DNA of 64,000 nucleotides from Nocardioides soli (GCF_014191495.1 NZ_JACHWR010000002.1:434001-498000), one strand, 5' to 3'. Shown: positions 24,912 through 36,638, counted from the first letter of the stretch. Numbers and translations are program-made. The notes: a model not told the origin generated them from the sequence alone.

Positions 24912-25687
24912 TGGCGCTGCTCGCGGCCGACATCGGCAACAGCCACACGGTGCTGGGGCTGGTCGACGACGGGCAGGTCCGCGCCGACTGGCGGGTCGCC
25001 ACGGAGGAGCGGCGTACCTCCGACGAGTGGGCGGTGCTGCTGCGCGGGCTGCTGGCGGACGCCCCTGCCGGCGACGTCGACGGCATCGCGGTCTGCGCGA
25101 CGGTGCCCGCGGTGCTGCACGAGTGGCGGGAGATGCTGGCCCGACACTTCGCCGGGGTGCCCACGGTCGTGGTCGAGCCCGGCGTCCGCACCGGCATCCC
25201 CGTGCTGATGGACAACCCGCGCGAGGTCGGCAGCGACCGCATCATGAACGCCCTCGCGGCCGCCCGCGACTACGGCGGCCCCGCGATCGTGGTCGACTTC
25301 CGCGGCACGGCGACGACGTTCGAGGTCGTCAACGAGCAGGACCAGTACGTCGGCGGCGCGATCGCGCCGGGCATCGAGATCTCCCTGGAGGCACTGGGCC
25401 GCCGGGGCGCGCAGCTGCGCAAGGTCGAGCTCGCCCGGCCCCGGTCGGTGATCGCCAGGAACACCGTCGAGGCGCTGCAGTCGGGGATGGTCTTCGGCGT
25501 GGCCAGCCAGGTCGAGGGCATCGTCGGCCGGATGATCGAGGAGCTCGGCGCGCCCGTCGAGGACGTCACCGTGATCGCGACCGGCTATCTCGCGCCCCTG
25601 GTCGTCGACGACTGCCGGTGCTTCACCGCGCACGATCCCTGGCTGACCCTGCGCGGGCTCGAGCTGGTCTTCGCCCGCAACCGGTGA
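24911..25687 (+). CDS. coaX: Type III pantothenate kinase
   Basis: The 258-residue kinase phosphorylates pantothenate, the product of the PanC/PanD pair encoded upstream, in the first step to CoA. It has the actin-fold phosphate motif LAADIGNSHTVLG, VGSDRIMNALAA, GGAIAPGIEISLEAL and the late VIATGYLAPL. The normally compact DFGTATTF loop reads DFRGTATTF, with one extra arginine. The ATG at 24911 is used rather than TTG 24908 and overlaps nadC by one base. Confidence 0.93.
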   Translation: MALLAADIGNSHTVLGLVDDGQVRADWRVATEERRTSDEWAVLLRGLLADAPAGDVDGIAVCATVPAVLHEWREMLARHFAGVPTVVVEPGVRTGIPVLMDNPREVGSDRIMNALAAARDYGGPAIVVDFRGTATTFEVVNEQDQYVGGAIAPGIEISLEALGRRGAQLRKVELARPRSVIARNTVEALQSGMVFGVASQVEGIVGRMIEELGAPVEDVTVIATGYLAPLVVDDCRCFTAHDPWLTLRGLELVFARNR

Positions 25688-25774
25688 CCCGCCGGTGGCT
25701 CCGGTAGACTGCCGCGCGATCGGCCGGGGGGATCATCGTGGAGCGCCCCGAGAAGAAGACGAAGCGGAGACGGC

Positions 25775-26887
25775 GTGGCGCGATACGACACCCATGTGGA
25801 TATGGCCAACCGGAACGTGAGCCATACCCAGATCGTCGAACTCGTCGGCACCCACAAGCGCGTGCTCGATGTCGGCTGCGCCACCGGCTACGTCGCGAGC
25901 GGTCTCGCGGCGCGCAACTGCAAGGTCTGGGGCGTCGACATCGACGCGGAGGCCGCTGAGCAGGCGCGGCCGCTCCTCGAGGAGCTGGTCATCGCCGACC
26001 TCGAGACCGAGCCCCTCACCGACCACTTCGACAAGGGCAGTTTCGACGCCGTCGTCTTCGGCGACGTCCTCGAGCACCTGGTCGACCCGGTCCGGGCGCT
26101 GCGTGACGCCGTGTCCCTCCTGGCCGAGGGCGGTCGCATCGTCGTCTCGATCCCCAACGTCACCCACGGCTCGCTGCGGCTGGCGCTGCTCCGTGGGCAG
26201 TGGACCTACACCCAGGTCGGCCTCCTCGACGAGACGCACGTGCGCTTCTTCGACCGCGCCGGCGTCGCCAAGCTCTTCGCCAGCGCCGGCCTGACCATCG
26301 AGCACCTCCGGGGCGTGACCATCGACCCGCTGTCGAGCGAGGTCGACGTCCGCCCCGACGAGCTGCCGCCCGGCTTCATCGAGTGGGTGCGCGACCAGCC
26401 GGACTCGTTCGTCTACCAGTTCGTGGCGAGCGCCCACCCGACCCAGCCCGAGGACACCGCGGAGCTGCCCGAGCTGGTGCCGGTGATCCCGGTTCAGGAG
26501 ATCCGCGAGTCCGACGAGTACGCGCGTCGCTACCAAGAGGAGGTCTCGACGCGGCAGCACGTCCAGAACCTCGCCGACATCGGGGCGGCACAGACCACCG
26601 CGCTGCGCCACGAGCTGCTGATCGTGCGGGATCACATCCTCGGCCTGGAGGCCGAGGCCGCCAGCGGCCGCCAGCGCGCCGCCCGGCTCAAGCGCGAGCT
26701 CGAGGCGTCCCAGCGCAGGCTCCAGGCCCGCACCAAGCGGCTGGCGAAGACCCGGCGGCGGATCCGGGCGCTGCGGCGCAAGCTACGGCTGGCCGAGCGG
26801 GCGGAGCGTGACCTGCGCGCCTCCCGCTCCTGGCGGGTGGGCCGCGCGGTGACGAGCCCCGGCCGGATCTTCCGCCGCGGTGCCTGA
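25775..26887 (+). CDS. SAM-dependent methyltransferase with C-terminal coiled coil
   Basis: The 370-residue protein has a class I methyltransferase domain at residues 20-200 (RVLDVGCATGYVASGL, FDAVVFGDVLEHLVDPVRAL, GGRIVVSIPN). The last 110 residues are a strongly basic coiled coil ending in SRSWRVGRAVTSPGR, a tail seen on glycosyltransferases of surface polysaccharides. Together with the downstream twin GT2 protein it suggests a surface glycan modification unit. A GGAG site precedes the GTG start. It occupies the place where many actinobacteria have lysS. Confidence 0.8.
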   Translation: MARYDTHVDMANRNVSHTQIVELVGTHKRVLDVGCATGYVASGLAARNCKVWGVDIDAEAAEQARPLLEELVIADLETEPLTDHFDKGSFDAVVFGDVLEHLVDPVRALRDAVSLLAEGGRIVVSIPNVTHGSLRLALLRGQWTYTQVGLLDETHVRFFDRAGVAKLFASAGLTIEHLRGVTIDPLSSEVDVRPDELPPGFIEWVRDQPDSFVYQFVASAHPTQPEDTAELPELVPVIPVQEIRESDEYARRYQEEVSTRQHVQNLADIGAAQTTALRHELLIVRDHILGLEAEAASGRQRAARLKRELEASQRRLQARTKRLAKTRRRIRALRRKLRLAERAERDLRASRSWRVGRAVTSPGRIFRRGA

Positions 26888-26888
26888 G

Positions 26889-28448
26889 ATGGCCGCGCCG
26901 TACTTCTCGATCCTGACTCCGGTCTACAACCCGGGGGTCGGCGTGCTGCAGGAGATGATCGACTCCGTCACCGCGCAGTCGTTCACCGACTGGGAGCTGG
27001 TCCTCGTCGACGACCTGTCGCCCGATGCAGGGGTGCGCGACGTCCTGCGCGCGGCGGCGGCCGCCGACAGCCGGATCCGGGTCGTGGAGCGCGAGACCAA
27101 CGGCGGGATATGCGCCGCGTCCAACGACGCGGTCGACGTCGCGCGCGGTGAATTCCTGGCCCTGCTCGACCACGACGACCTGCTCACGGCGGACGCGTTG
27201 AAGCAGATGCACGCTGCCATCCAGCGTGAGCCCGAGGTCGACTACCTCTACTCCGACGAGGACAAGATCGACGAGGACGGCAACCGCTTCTCGCTGTTCC
27301 GTAAGCCGCCGTGGTCGCCGGAGCGGTTCCGCGCACAGATGTACACCTGCCATCTCTCCGTGCTGCGGGCTTCCTTGGTCCGGGAGGTCGGTGCCTTCCG
27401 GCTCGGCTTCGACGGCTCGCAGGATCACGACCTCGTGCTGCGGGTCACCGAGCGGGCCCGCCGCGTCGTGCACGTCCCCGAGGTGCTCTACCACTGGCGG
27501 GCGATCGCGTCCTCGACCGCGGCGTCGGCGGAGGCCAAGCCGTACGCCGTCGACGCGCGCGTCCGCGCCGTCCGTGACCACCTCGAGCGGACCGGGATCA
27601 AGGCCACGACGTACCTCGAGCCGCGCACCGGGTCCGTGCTGCTGCGCCGCGAGCTCGATCCTGACTCGCTCGTCAGCATCGTTATCCCGACGAGGGGCAC
27701 CAGCCGTCGGGTGTGGGGGCGCACCCGCGTCCTGGTGGTCGAGGCCGTCCGGTCGGTCCTCGAGAAGGGCGGCCACGAGAACGTCGAGCTGGTCGTCGTC
27801 CACGACGAGTCGACGCCTGACGGCGTCCTCGCCGAGCTGCGCGAGGTGGCAGGCGACCGTCTCAAGCTCGTGCCGTACGACGCCCCGTTCAACTTCAGCG
27901 AGAAGTGCAACCTGGGCGTGCTCGCTGCGTCGGGCGACCTGCTCGTCATCCTCAACGACGACATCGAGCTGATCACCGACAACTTCCTTCCGGACCTCGT
28001 CGGTCCGATCCTCGAGCCGGGCGTCGGGCTGACCGGGGCGAACCTCCGGTTCGCCGACACGACGGCGCAGCATGTCGGCCTGGTGTTCAAGAACTGCCAC
28101 GTGATCCATGCGTTCCCACGGACGGCTCTCGACGACCCGGGCCACTTCGCCGCCCTCGTGATCAATCGGGAGGTCTCGGGAGTCACGGGTGCCTGCATCG
28201 CCGTCACCAGGGAGACCTACGAGCGTGCCGGAGGCATGACGGAGACGCTGCCGGTCAACTTCAATGACGTCGACTTCTCCCTCAAGATCGCCCATCTGGG
28301 GCTGCGCATCGTGTGGGTGTCGACCGCGAGGGCCTTCCACTTCGAGTCGCAGACCCGGGTGGCGAAGGTGGAGCCCTGGGAGCGGGACCGCTTGCTCCGT
28401 CGGTGGGACATCCCCCGCAACGACCCGTACCTGCCGGGCGTGTCGTGA
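26889..28448 (+). CDS. Glycosyltransferase family 2 protein, tandem catalytic domains
   Basis: The 519-residue protein seems to hold two GT2 domains. The first (about 1-240) has FSILTPVYNPGVGVLQEM, VLVDDLSPD and ALLDHDDLL. The second (about 255-519) has VSIVIPTRGTS, VVVHDES and VILNDDIELI. This bidomain form is common among O-antigen-type transferases. The start could be GTG 26880, which would overlap the methyltransferase, or ATG 26889; I prefer the ATG. The product is cytosolic or membrane-associated, and its sugar donor is unknown. Confidence 0.85.
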   Translation: MAAPYFSILTPVYNPGVGVLQEMIDSVTAQSFTDWELVLVDDLSPDAGVRDVLRAAAAADSRIRVVERETNGGICAASNDAVDVARGEFLALLDHDDLLTADALKQMHAAIQREPEVDYLYSDEDKIDEDGNRFSLFRKPPWSPERFRAQMYTCHLSVLRASLVREVGAFRLGFDGSQDHDLVLRVTERARRVVHVPEVLYHWRAIASSTAASAEAKPYAVDARVRAVRDHLERTGIKATTYLEPRTGSVLLRRELDPDSLVSIVIPTRGTSRRVWGRTRVLVVEAVRSVLEKGGHENVELVVVHDESTPDGVLAELREVAGDRLKLVPYDAPFNFSEKCNLGVLAASGDLLVILNDDIELITDNFLPDLVGPILEPGVGLTGANLRFADTTAQHVGLVFKNCHVIHAFPRTALDDPGHFAALVINREVSGVTGACIAVTRETYERAGGMTETLPVNFNDVDFSLKIAHLGLRIVWVSTARAFHFESQTRVAKVEPWERDRLLRRWDIPRNDPYLPGVS

Positions 28449-28466
28449 CCGATCCCGAGACCTGAG

Positions 28467-28493
28467 AGGGCGGCCCCTTCCCGGAAGCGCCCT
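28467..28493 (+). terminator. Possible stem-loop after glycosyltransferase gene
   Basis: AGGGCG at 28467-28472 pairs with CGCCCT at 28488-28493, with CTTCC/GGAAG able to extend the stem inside. It lies 18 bp past the stop. It is a modest hairpin and is offered only as a candidate. Confidence 0.35.
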
Positions 28494-29114
28494 GCCACGG
28501 AGGTCTTCGCATCCGGTCTGGCCGCGTCCGCCTATCCGAGCTGTCCGCTGAGCACGGCCGACGCGGCCGTCGGCCGGCGGTTCCAGCCGCGATATGTGCA
28601 GTCGGATCCTGGTGCTGGCGGGGGGTCTCTTCCGTGAATGAGGGACCTGAAGAATCCCGGTGAACCGAGTTCAGACGGGAACACACAGTGCGGGCTGCCC
28701 GATCGCCTAGGCCGTCGCTCCGGAGACTCGGATTTGACGATATGTGACCGGAATCGACGCGCCGGGGTGACGCCCTCAGCGAGGGGGCTGAGTGGTGGAA
28801 GGTCGACGGGTTGGCCGTTGACCCCGAAAAAGCATATGGATCATCCGCAGCGTGTCCTTCGCCTTGCTCGCATGGTGGAACGTCCGCTTCCCTCTCGGCC
28901 CGGTTCGGCGGGGTGTGATCAACGTGAGACGGCGGGCGGGTCGGGACCTCGGTTGCGAAGTATTGGTCGACGCATGTGGGAATTGCGGCGCAGGCGTGCA
29001 AGAATTGTGCCTGAATTCGCTTCCGTTTAATGAGAAATCTCCGGCCGGGCAGCTGGTCGAAGATGCTGCTCGGCGGTACCGACGAATCCTCATTCACAGA
29101 AGCGAGTGTGACGA
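28494..29114. other. Long non-coding region upstream of lsr2
   Basis: About 620 bp separate the glycosyltransferase from lsr2. The part from about 28620 to 29110 is visibly less GC-rich than its surroundings. Several frames stay open, but none has actinobacterial codon bias, a ribosome site or recognisable motifs. The region probably holds the lsr2 promoter and 5' leader. Lsr2 binds AT-richer DNA, so self-regulation here is possible but not shown. Confidence 0.6.
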
Positions 29115-29444
29115 ATGGCGCAGAAGATCCACATTGTTCTCGAAGACGACCTCGACGGCAGCGAGGCGACGCAGACGATCTCGTTCGGCCTCGACGGCAC
29201 CTCGTACGAGATCGACCTCAACGACAAGAACGCCGACAAGCTGCGCGGCCTGCTCGCGCCGTACGTCGGCCATGGCCGCAAGGTCGGTGCCGCTCCGCGC
29301 CGGGGCGGGCGCCGGTCCGCCGCGAGCAGCGGCGGCCCCAGCGCGAAGGAGATCCGTGAGTGGGCGCGGGCCAACGGCCACGACGTCCCCGACCGGGGTC
29401 GCGTGTCGGCCGAGGTCCGTTCAGCCTACGACGCAGCCCACTGA
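29115..29444 (+). CDS. lsr2: Lsr2 nucleoid-associated protein
   Basis: The 109-residue protein is an H-NS-like silencer of AT-rich and horizontally acquired genes. The N-terminal dimerisation half begins AQKIHIVLEDDLDG and includes YEIDLNDKNADKLRGLL. The C-terminal DNA-binding half, EIREWARANGHDVPDRGRVS, contains the RGR loop that inserts into the minor groove. The length and layout are typical. It has its own strong terminator and lies just before clpC, as in mycobacteria. Confidence 0.96.
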   Translation: MAQKIHIVLEDDLDGSEATQTISFGLDGTSYEIDLNDKNADKLRGLLAPYVGHGRKVGAAPRRGGRRSAASSGGPSAKEIREWARANGHDVPDRGRVSAEVRSAYDAAH

Positions 29445-29456
29445 GTTTGGCCTGAT

Positions 29457-29495
29457 CTCGGCGGCGGCCCGCGCCTGGGCGGGGCCGCCGCCGAG
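29457..29495 (+). terminator. Terminator after lsr2
   Basis: A perfect 14-bp stem, CTCGGCGGCGGCCC at 29457-29470 with its complement at 29482-29495, encloses an 11-base loop, 12 bp past the lsr2 stop. It lacks a U-run, as is common in high-GC actinobacteria. Confidence 0.75.
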
Positions 29496-29499
29496 TGCT

Positions 29500-29513
29500 G
29501 TTCGCTCTGAGCG
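29500..29513 (+). promoter_or_regulatory. Candidate ClgR-binding site upstream of clpC
   Basis: GTTCGC-TCTGA-GCG matches the GTTCGC-N5-GCG form described for ClgR, the activator of clp genes in Streptomyces and corynebacteria. A possible -10 element TAGGCT lies at 29543-29548, which would put the site near -48. It is 91 bp upstream of the clpC start. Confidence 0.55.
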
Positions 29514-29604
29514 GACTGAATAGGCCCCCACCGGGGAACGCGTAGGCTGTGTGCGGGGTTGATGACCTACGTAGCCCCACCGAAAGCCTGTAGGAGAGAT
29601 ACGC

Positions 29605-32184
<2,580 letters not shown>

Positions 32185-32186
32185 CC

Positions 32187-32255
32187 GAGTCGGCGCCAAA
32201 TCACCCGCGAGTCGGCGCCAGATTGCACCTGACGGATGCGATCTGGCGCCGACTC
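32187..32255. terminator. Bidirectional terminator between clpC and mutY
   Basis: GAGTCGGCGCCAGAT at 32209-32223 is perfectly complementary to 32241-32255 around a 17-base loop. An extra direct copy with one change (GAGTCGGCGCCAAAT) lies at 32187-32201, so two alternative stems are possible. The position 24 bp from the clpC stop and 7 bp from the convergent mutY stop suits shared termination. Confidence 0.7.
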
Positions 32256-32261
32256 GGCATT

Positions 32262-33128
32262 TCAGGGCAGGGCGTAGGTGTCGGGGCCGACGTGGGCGAC
32301 CAGGCCGTCCTCGATGAGTGAGGCCAGGCAGCGGATCCGCTGGCCATCCTCCGACCAGGCGGCGTCGAGCCGGGAGCGGTGCACCGGGCCGTCGGTGTCG
32401 CGCAGCACCGCGAGCAGCCGGCCCCGGCACTGGCGGTCCGTGCCGGCCCAGGTCTGCACCTTGCGGGGCGGGCCGTCGTACGCCGGGTGGCCGGCCGACC
32501 GCCAGGCGCACCGGTCGGCGACCGGGCAGTCGTGGCAGCGCGGGCCGGCGGCCGTGCACACCAGCGCGCCGAGCTCCATCACGGCGACCGACCAGGTTGC
32601 GGCGGTGGCGTCCTCGTCGGGAAGCACCTCGAGCGCGACCTCCCGCTCGGCCTTCGTCACCGACGGCGACGGGAACTCCACGCCCTGGATGACCCGGGCG
32701 AACACCCGCCGCACGTTGGTGTCCAGCACCACGTGGCGCCGACCGTGCGCGAAGCTGGCGATCGCGGCCGCGGTGTAGTCGCCGATGCCGGGCAGTGCCC
32801 GCAGTTCGTCGTACGCCGCGGGCACCTCGCCGCCGTGCTGCTCGACGATCGCGGTGGCCGCGGCGTGCAGGCGCAGCGCGCGCCGCGGGTAGCCGAGCCG
32901 GCCCCAGGCGCGCACCGCCTCGCCGGTCGGCTCCGCGGCCAGGTCGGCCGGCGCCGGCCAGCGGCGCAGCCACTCCTGGTGCACGGGCAGCACCCGGCTG
33001 ACCGGGGTCTGCTGGAGCATGAACTCGGAGACCATCACCGACCACGGCGAGGCGTCGGGCCCGCGCCAGGGCAACTCGCGGGCATGCTCGTCGTACCACC
33101 GCAGGATCGGTTCGTGCAGCTCACTCAT
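32262..33128 (-). CDS. mutY: A/G-specific adenine glycosylase
   Basis: The 288-residue DNA glycosylase removes adenine mispaired with 8-oxoguanine. It has the N-terminal LPWRGPDASPWSVMVSEFMLQQT with catalytic Glu, the helix-hairpin-helix LRALPGIGDYTAAAI, catalytic Asp in VVLDTNVRRV, and a C-x6-C-x2-C-x5-C [4Fe-4S] cluster near residues 190-206. It lacks the C-terminal NUDIX-like domain of E. coli MutY, which is usual for the short actinobacterial form. Monocistronic and convergent with clpC. Confidence 0.93.
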   Translation of the reverse strand: MSELHEPILRWYDEHARELPWRGPDASPWSVMVSEFMLQQTPVSRVLPVHQEWLRRWPAPADLAAEPTGEAVRAWGRLGYPRRALRLHAAATAIVEQHGGEVPAAYDELRALPGIGDYTAAAIASFAHGRRHVVLDTNVRRVFARVIQGVEFPSPSVTKAEREVALEVLPDEDATAATWSVAVMELGALVCTAAGPRCHDCPVADRCAWRSAGHPAYDGPPRKVQTWAGTDRQCRGRLLAVLRDTDGPVHRSRLDAAWSEDGQRIRCLASLIEDGLVAHVGPDTYALP

Positions 33129-33192
33129 GTCGCCGCCATTGTCCCCGGTGTGGCACCGCCACCGCGGGCGGGCCGCTCACTAGCGTTGGGGC

Positions 33193-33987
33193 ATGCCTGC
33201 CCTGACCCGTGGTCCGCTGCCGGCCCGGGTCTACTGGGTACGCCGGATCCTGGTGCTCGGCACCGCCGTCCTGCTCGTGGTGGCGATCGCCCGGCTGCTC
33301 GGCGGCGGCAGCGACGCCAAGGACGGCGCCGACGACGCGGCGGAGCTCTCCGCCGACACGTCCTCCGCCCCGGCCGTGACCGGCGGCACCGGTCCGGTCA
33401 CACCGGGGGAGACCCGCACCAAGAAGAAGCGGCCCGGCAAGGGCAAACAGACCAGCACGGCCCCCGTGCTCGCGGCGCCGACCGGCCCGTGTGTCGGCTC
33501 CGACATCGCCGTCACGCCCAAGGTCGGCAACGCCGTGGGCGGCCGTGACGTGATGATCGTGCTGCAGCTGCGCACGATCACCGCGGAGGCCTGCACCTGG
33601 CGGGTCACTCCCCGTGCGCTGACCGTGAACATCACCTCGGGCAAGGACCCGATCTGGAGCAGCCGCCAGTGCCCACAGGCCGTCCCGCGTCGTGACGTCG
33701 TCGTCCGCAAGGCCGTCACCACGAACGTCGGACTCGTGTGGAAGCAGGCCAAGCGCTCCGGCAGCACGTGCATGGTGGGCACCGCCTGGGCGATGCCCGG
33801 CTGGTACCACGTCACGGCGGCAGCCCTCGGGGGTGAGCCGTCGGACGTGCAGTTCGAGCTGAAGACCCCGGCGGCCGCGACCGTGACCGTGACGGCGACC
33901 CCGAAGAACCAGCCGAAGAACCAGCCGAAGAACCAGCCCAAGAAGAAGCCGGGTCAGTCTCCGTCGGGCGCGGTCGAGCCGGACTGA
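33193..33987 (+). CDS. Single-pass membrane protein with exported domain, unknown function
   Basis: The 264-residue product has one N-terminal membrane helix (RILVLGTAVLLVVAIARLL), a Ser/Thr/Asp and Lys-rich linker, and an exported beta-rich domain with four cysteines (GPCVGSDIAV, ACTWRV, RQCPQA, STCMVG) that could form two disulfides. The C-terminus has three KNQP repeats and a lysine-rich tail. A DUF4232-like fold is possible, but I cannot confirm it. It is divergent from mutY and convergent with disA. Confidence 0.65.
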   Translation: MPALTRGPLPARVYWVRRILVLGTAVLLVVAIARLLGGGSDAKDGADDAAELSADTSSAPAVTGGTGPVTPGETRTKKKRPGKGKQTSTAPVLAAPTGPCVGSDIAVTPKVGNAVGGRDVMIVLQLRTITAEACTWRVTPRALTVNITSGKDPIWSSRQCPQAVPRRDVVVRKAVTTNVGLVWKQAKRSGSTCMVGTAWAMPGWYHVTAAALGGEPSDVQFELKTPAAATVTVTATPKNQPKNQPKNQPKKKPGQSPSGAVEPD

Positions 33988-33995
33988 GGGCTGCG

Positions 33996-35078
33996 TCAGA
34001 CGTAGCGCTCGAGGATGGTGGACTCGGCCAGCCGGGAGAGCCCCTCGCGGACGCTGCGGGCGCGCAGCTCGCCGACGCCGTCGACCGCCTGCAGGTCGTC
34101 GATGCCGGCGGAGAGCAGCTTCTGCAGCGTGCCGAAGTGGTCGACGAGCCGGTCGACCACCGCGCTGGGCAGGCGGGGCACCTTGGCGAGCAGCCGGTAG
34201 CCGCGGGGGGCGACCGCGCCGTCGAGGTGCTCGCCGGTGCCGAGGCCGAGCGCCCGGGCGGCGGCCGCCGGGTCGACGAGCTCGGTCGACGACAGCGACT
34301 CCAGGCGGGCGAGTACGGACTCCGGCGTGCGCGAGCGGCGGCCGACGGGCAGGTAGTCGCGGATCACCAGCTCGCGCTCGGTGTCGACGCCGGTGACGAG
34401 CTCCTCCAGCTGCAGCGACAGCAGCCGGCCGTCGGTGCCCAGCTCGAGCACGTAGTCCTCGATCTCGCGGGCGATCCGGGTGACCATCTCGAGCCGCTGC
34501 GCGACGACCGCGACGTCGCGCACGGTCACCAGGTCCTCGATCTCGAGGGCGGACAGCGTGCTGGAGACCTCGTCGAGGCGGAGCTTGTAGCGCTCGAGCG
34601 TCGCCAGCGCCTGGTTCGCCCGGGAGAGGATCTGGCCGGAGTCCTCGAGCACGTGGCGGGTCGCGCCGACGTACGCCGCGATGATCTGCATCGACTGCGA
34701 CACCGAGATGACCGGGAAGCCGGCCTGGCGCGCCACCCGGTCGGCGGTGCGGTGCCGGGTGCCGGTCTCCTCCGACGGGATCGTGTGGTCGGGCATCAGG
34801 TGCACGGCGGCCCGCAGGATCCGGGTGACGTCCTTGTCGACGATGATCGCGCCGTCCATCTTCGCCAGCTCGCGCAGCCCGGTGGCGGTGAACGGCACGT
34901 CGAGCGTGAAGCCGCCGGTCGAGATCGACTCGACCACCTTGTCGTGGCCGAGCACGATCAGGGCGCCGGTGCGGCCCCGCAGGATGCGCTCCAGGCCGTC
35001 GCGCAGGGAGGTGCCCGGCGCGATCGTGGCGAGTGTCGCGCGCAGGCGCAGCTGCTCGTCAGAGCGGTCGGTGGCCAC
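33996..35078 (-). CDS. disA: DNA integrity scanning diadenylate cyclase DisA
   Basis: The 360-residue enzyme makes c-di-AMP from two ATP and pauses at branched DNA. The DAC domain has [11 protein letters not shown] (DGA motif) and the downstream [15 protein letters not shown] (RHR motif). A helical spine follows, and the C-terminus has helix-hairpin-helix DNA-binding sequence ([21 protein letters not shown]). The length is normal. It lies 147 bp downstream of radA on the same strand; RadA is known to act with and restrain DisA in other bacteria. Confidence 0.95.
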   Translation of the reverse strand: MATDRSDEQLRLRATLATIAPGTSLRDGLERILRGRTGALIVLGHDKVVESISTGGFTLDVPFTATGLRELAKMDGAIIVDKDVTRILRAAVHLMPDHTIPSEETGTRHRTADRVARQAGFPVISVSQSMQIIAAYVGATRHVLEDSGQILSRANQALATLERYKLRLDEVSSTLSALEIEDLVTVRDVAVVAQRLEMVTRIAREIEDYVLELGTDGRLLSLQLEELVTGVDTERELVIRDYLPVGRRSRTPESVLARLESLSSTELVDPAAAARALGLGTGEHLDGAVAPRGYRLLAKVPRLPSAVVDRLVDHFGTLQKLLSAGIDDLQAVDGVGELRARSVREGLSRLAESTILERYV

Positions 35079-35225
35079 CTCGAGGTTCCTCCCCGTTGGA
35101 CTGAGGCTGCGGCGGCGTCCGATCGGCCCCGCGCGGTCAGTCTAGGGCGTGTCGCCCGTCGGGAAGGTCACAGATCGCTCACAGCCTGGGGCCGCGCGCC
35201 CCTCGTGGGGCTGGCCGGGGGCCCG

Positions 35226-36638
35226 TCAGAGCGCGTGGGGTCGGCTGGGGCCGCCCTCGGCCACCAGGTCGACCAGCCGCAGCGCGGAGCGTACGTCGGG
35301 CACGTCGATCACCCGCATGCCGTCGACGGTCCACGACTCGGGCGAGCGTGGTCGCTGGCGGCCGGGCTCGGTCGGCACCACCGCGAGCTGGAAGCCGAGC
35401 CGCGCCGCCTCCGCGAGCCGCTGCGGGAGGTCGCGGACCCGACGCAGCTCGCCGGCCAGGCCGATCTCGCCCATCGCGACCATGCCGCGTGGCGCGGGCG
35501 TGCCCTCGAACGCCGAGGCGAGCGCGACCGCGACCGCGAGGTCGCTGGCCGGCTCGACCACGCGGGCGCCACCGACCGTCGAGGCGAACACGTCCATGGC
35601 CTGCAGCCGGATGCCGCAGTGCTGGTGCAGCACCGCCATCACCATCGCGACGCGGGAGGAGTCGAGGCCCGACGTCGTGCGCCGGGGACGCTCGGCCGCG
35701 CTGTGGGTGACCAGGGCCTGGACCTCGGCCAGCATCGGCCGCCGTCCCTCCATGGACACGGCGACGCAGGTGCCGGGGACCTGGGTGTGGTGGTTCTCGA
35801 CGAACAGCCCGGTCGGGTCGGTGACCGCGCTGATGCCCTCGGCGCCGAGGTCGAAGCAGCCCACCTCGTCGACCGGGCCGAAGCGGTTCTTCATCGCGCG
35901 CACCATCCGGAACCGCGAGTTGCGGTCGCCCTCGAAGTGCAGCACCACGTCGACCAGGTGCTCGAGGACCCGAGGCCCGGCGATCGAGCCGTCCTTGGTG
36001 ACGTGGCCGACCAGGACCGTGGTGATGTTGCGGGTCTTGGCGACCCGGATCAGGGCCGCCGCGACCTCCTTGACCTGGGTGACGCCACCCGGGACCCCGT
36101 CGATGCCGGACGCGCCGATGGTCTGCACCGAGTCGACGACCAGCAGGGCCGGGCGGACCTGCTCGATGTGCGTCAGCACCGCGCCCAGGTCGGTCTCGGC
36201 CGCGAGGAACAGCTCGTCGTGGACGCCGCCGGTGCGGTCGGCGCGCAACCGGACCTGCGAGGCGGACTCCTCGCCGGTGACGTAGAGCGTGCGGCGCTGG
36301 TAGCGCGCGGTCTGCGCGGCGACCTCGAGCAGCAGGGTGCTCTTGCCGACGCCGGGCTCGCCGGCCAGCAGGATCGCGGCGCCCGGCACCAGGCCGCCGC
36401 CGAGCACCCGGTCGAGCTCGGGCACGCCGCTGGTGCGGAACGCCGACTCCTCCACCGACACCTCGCCGATCGGGACGGCCGGGGTGGACACGGGCGTGGC
36501 GGCCGTGCGGCCGGTCGGGACCGCGGCGGCCTCGGCCACCGAGCCCCAGGCCTGGCACTCGCCGCACCGGCCCACCCACTTCCCGGTCTCCCAACCGCAC
36601 TCGGAGCAGCGGTAGGCGGGCCTGGGAGTCTTCGACAT
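35226..36638 (-). CDS. radA: DNA repair protein RadA
   Basis: The 470-residue recombination ATPase promotes branch migration. It has the N-terminal C4 zinc finger (Cys11, 14, 25, 28), Walker A GEPGVGKST near residue 95, LLVVDSVQT, the RadA-specific KNRFG motif, and a Lon-like C-terminal domain (GGARVVEPASDLAVAVALASA, GEIGLAGELR). The start was set at the ATG just before the zinc finger; the frame stays open upstream only as antisense to the LacI gene. radA and disA form a likely operon. Confidence 0.94.
   Translation of the reverse strand: MSKTPRPAYRCSECGWETGKWVGRCGECQAWGSVAEAAAVPTGRTAATPVSTPAVPIGEVSVEESAFRTSGVPELDRVLGGGLVPGAAILLAGEPGVGKSTLLLEVAAQTARYQRRTLYVTGEESASQVRLRADRTGGVHDELFLAAETDLGAVLTHIEQVRPALLVVDSVQTIGASGIDGVPGGVTQVKEVAAALIRVAKTRNITTVLVGHVTKDGSIAGPRVLEHLVDVVLHFEGDRNSRFRMVRAMKNRFGPVDEVGCFDLGAEGISAVTDPTGLFVENHHTQVPGTCVAVSMEGRRPMLAEVQALVTHSAAERPRRTTSGLDSSRVAMVMAVLHQHCGIRLQAMDVFASTVGGARVVEPASDLAVAVALASAFEGTPAPRGMVAMGEIGLAGELRRVRDLPQRLAEAARLGFQLAVVPTEPGRQRPRSPESWTVDGMRVIDVPDVRSALRLVDLVAEGGPSRPHAL

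Noticed and set aside
28638..29030. 130-codon plus-strand frame upstream of lsr2
   Set aside because: No ribosome site, no GC3 bias, no recognisable motif; overlaps other equally poor frames.
33900..33945. Short tandem repeat coding KNQP three times
   Set aside because: Noted as a feature of the protein tail; too short and simple to claim function.
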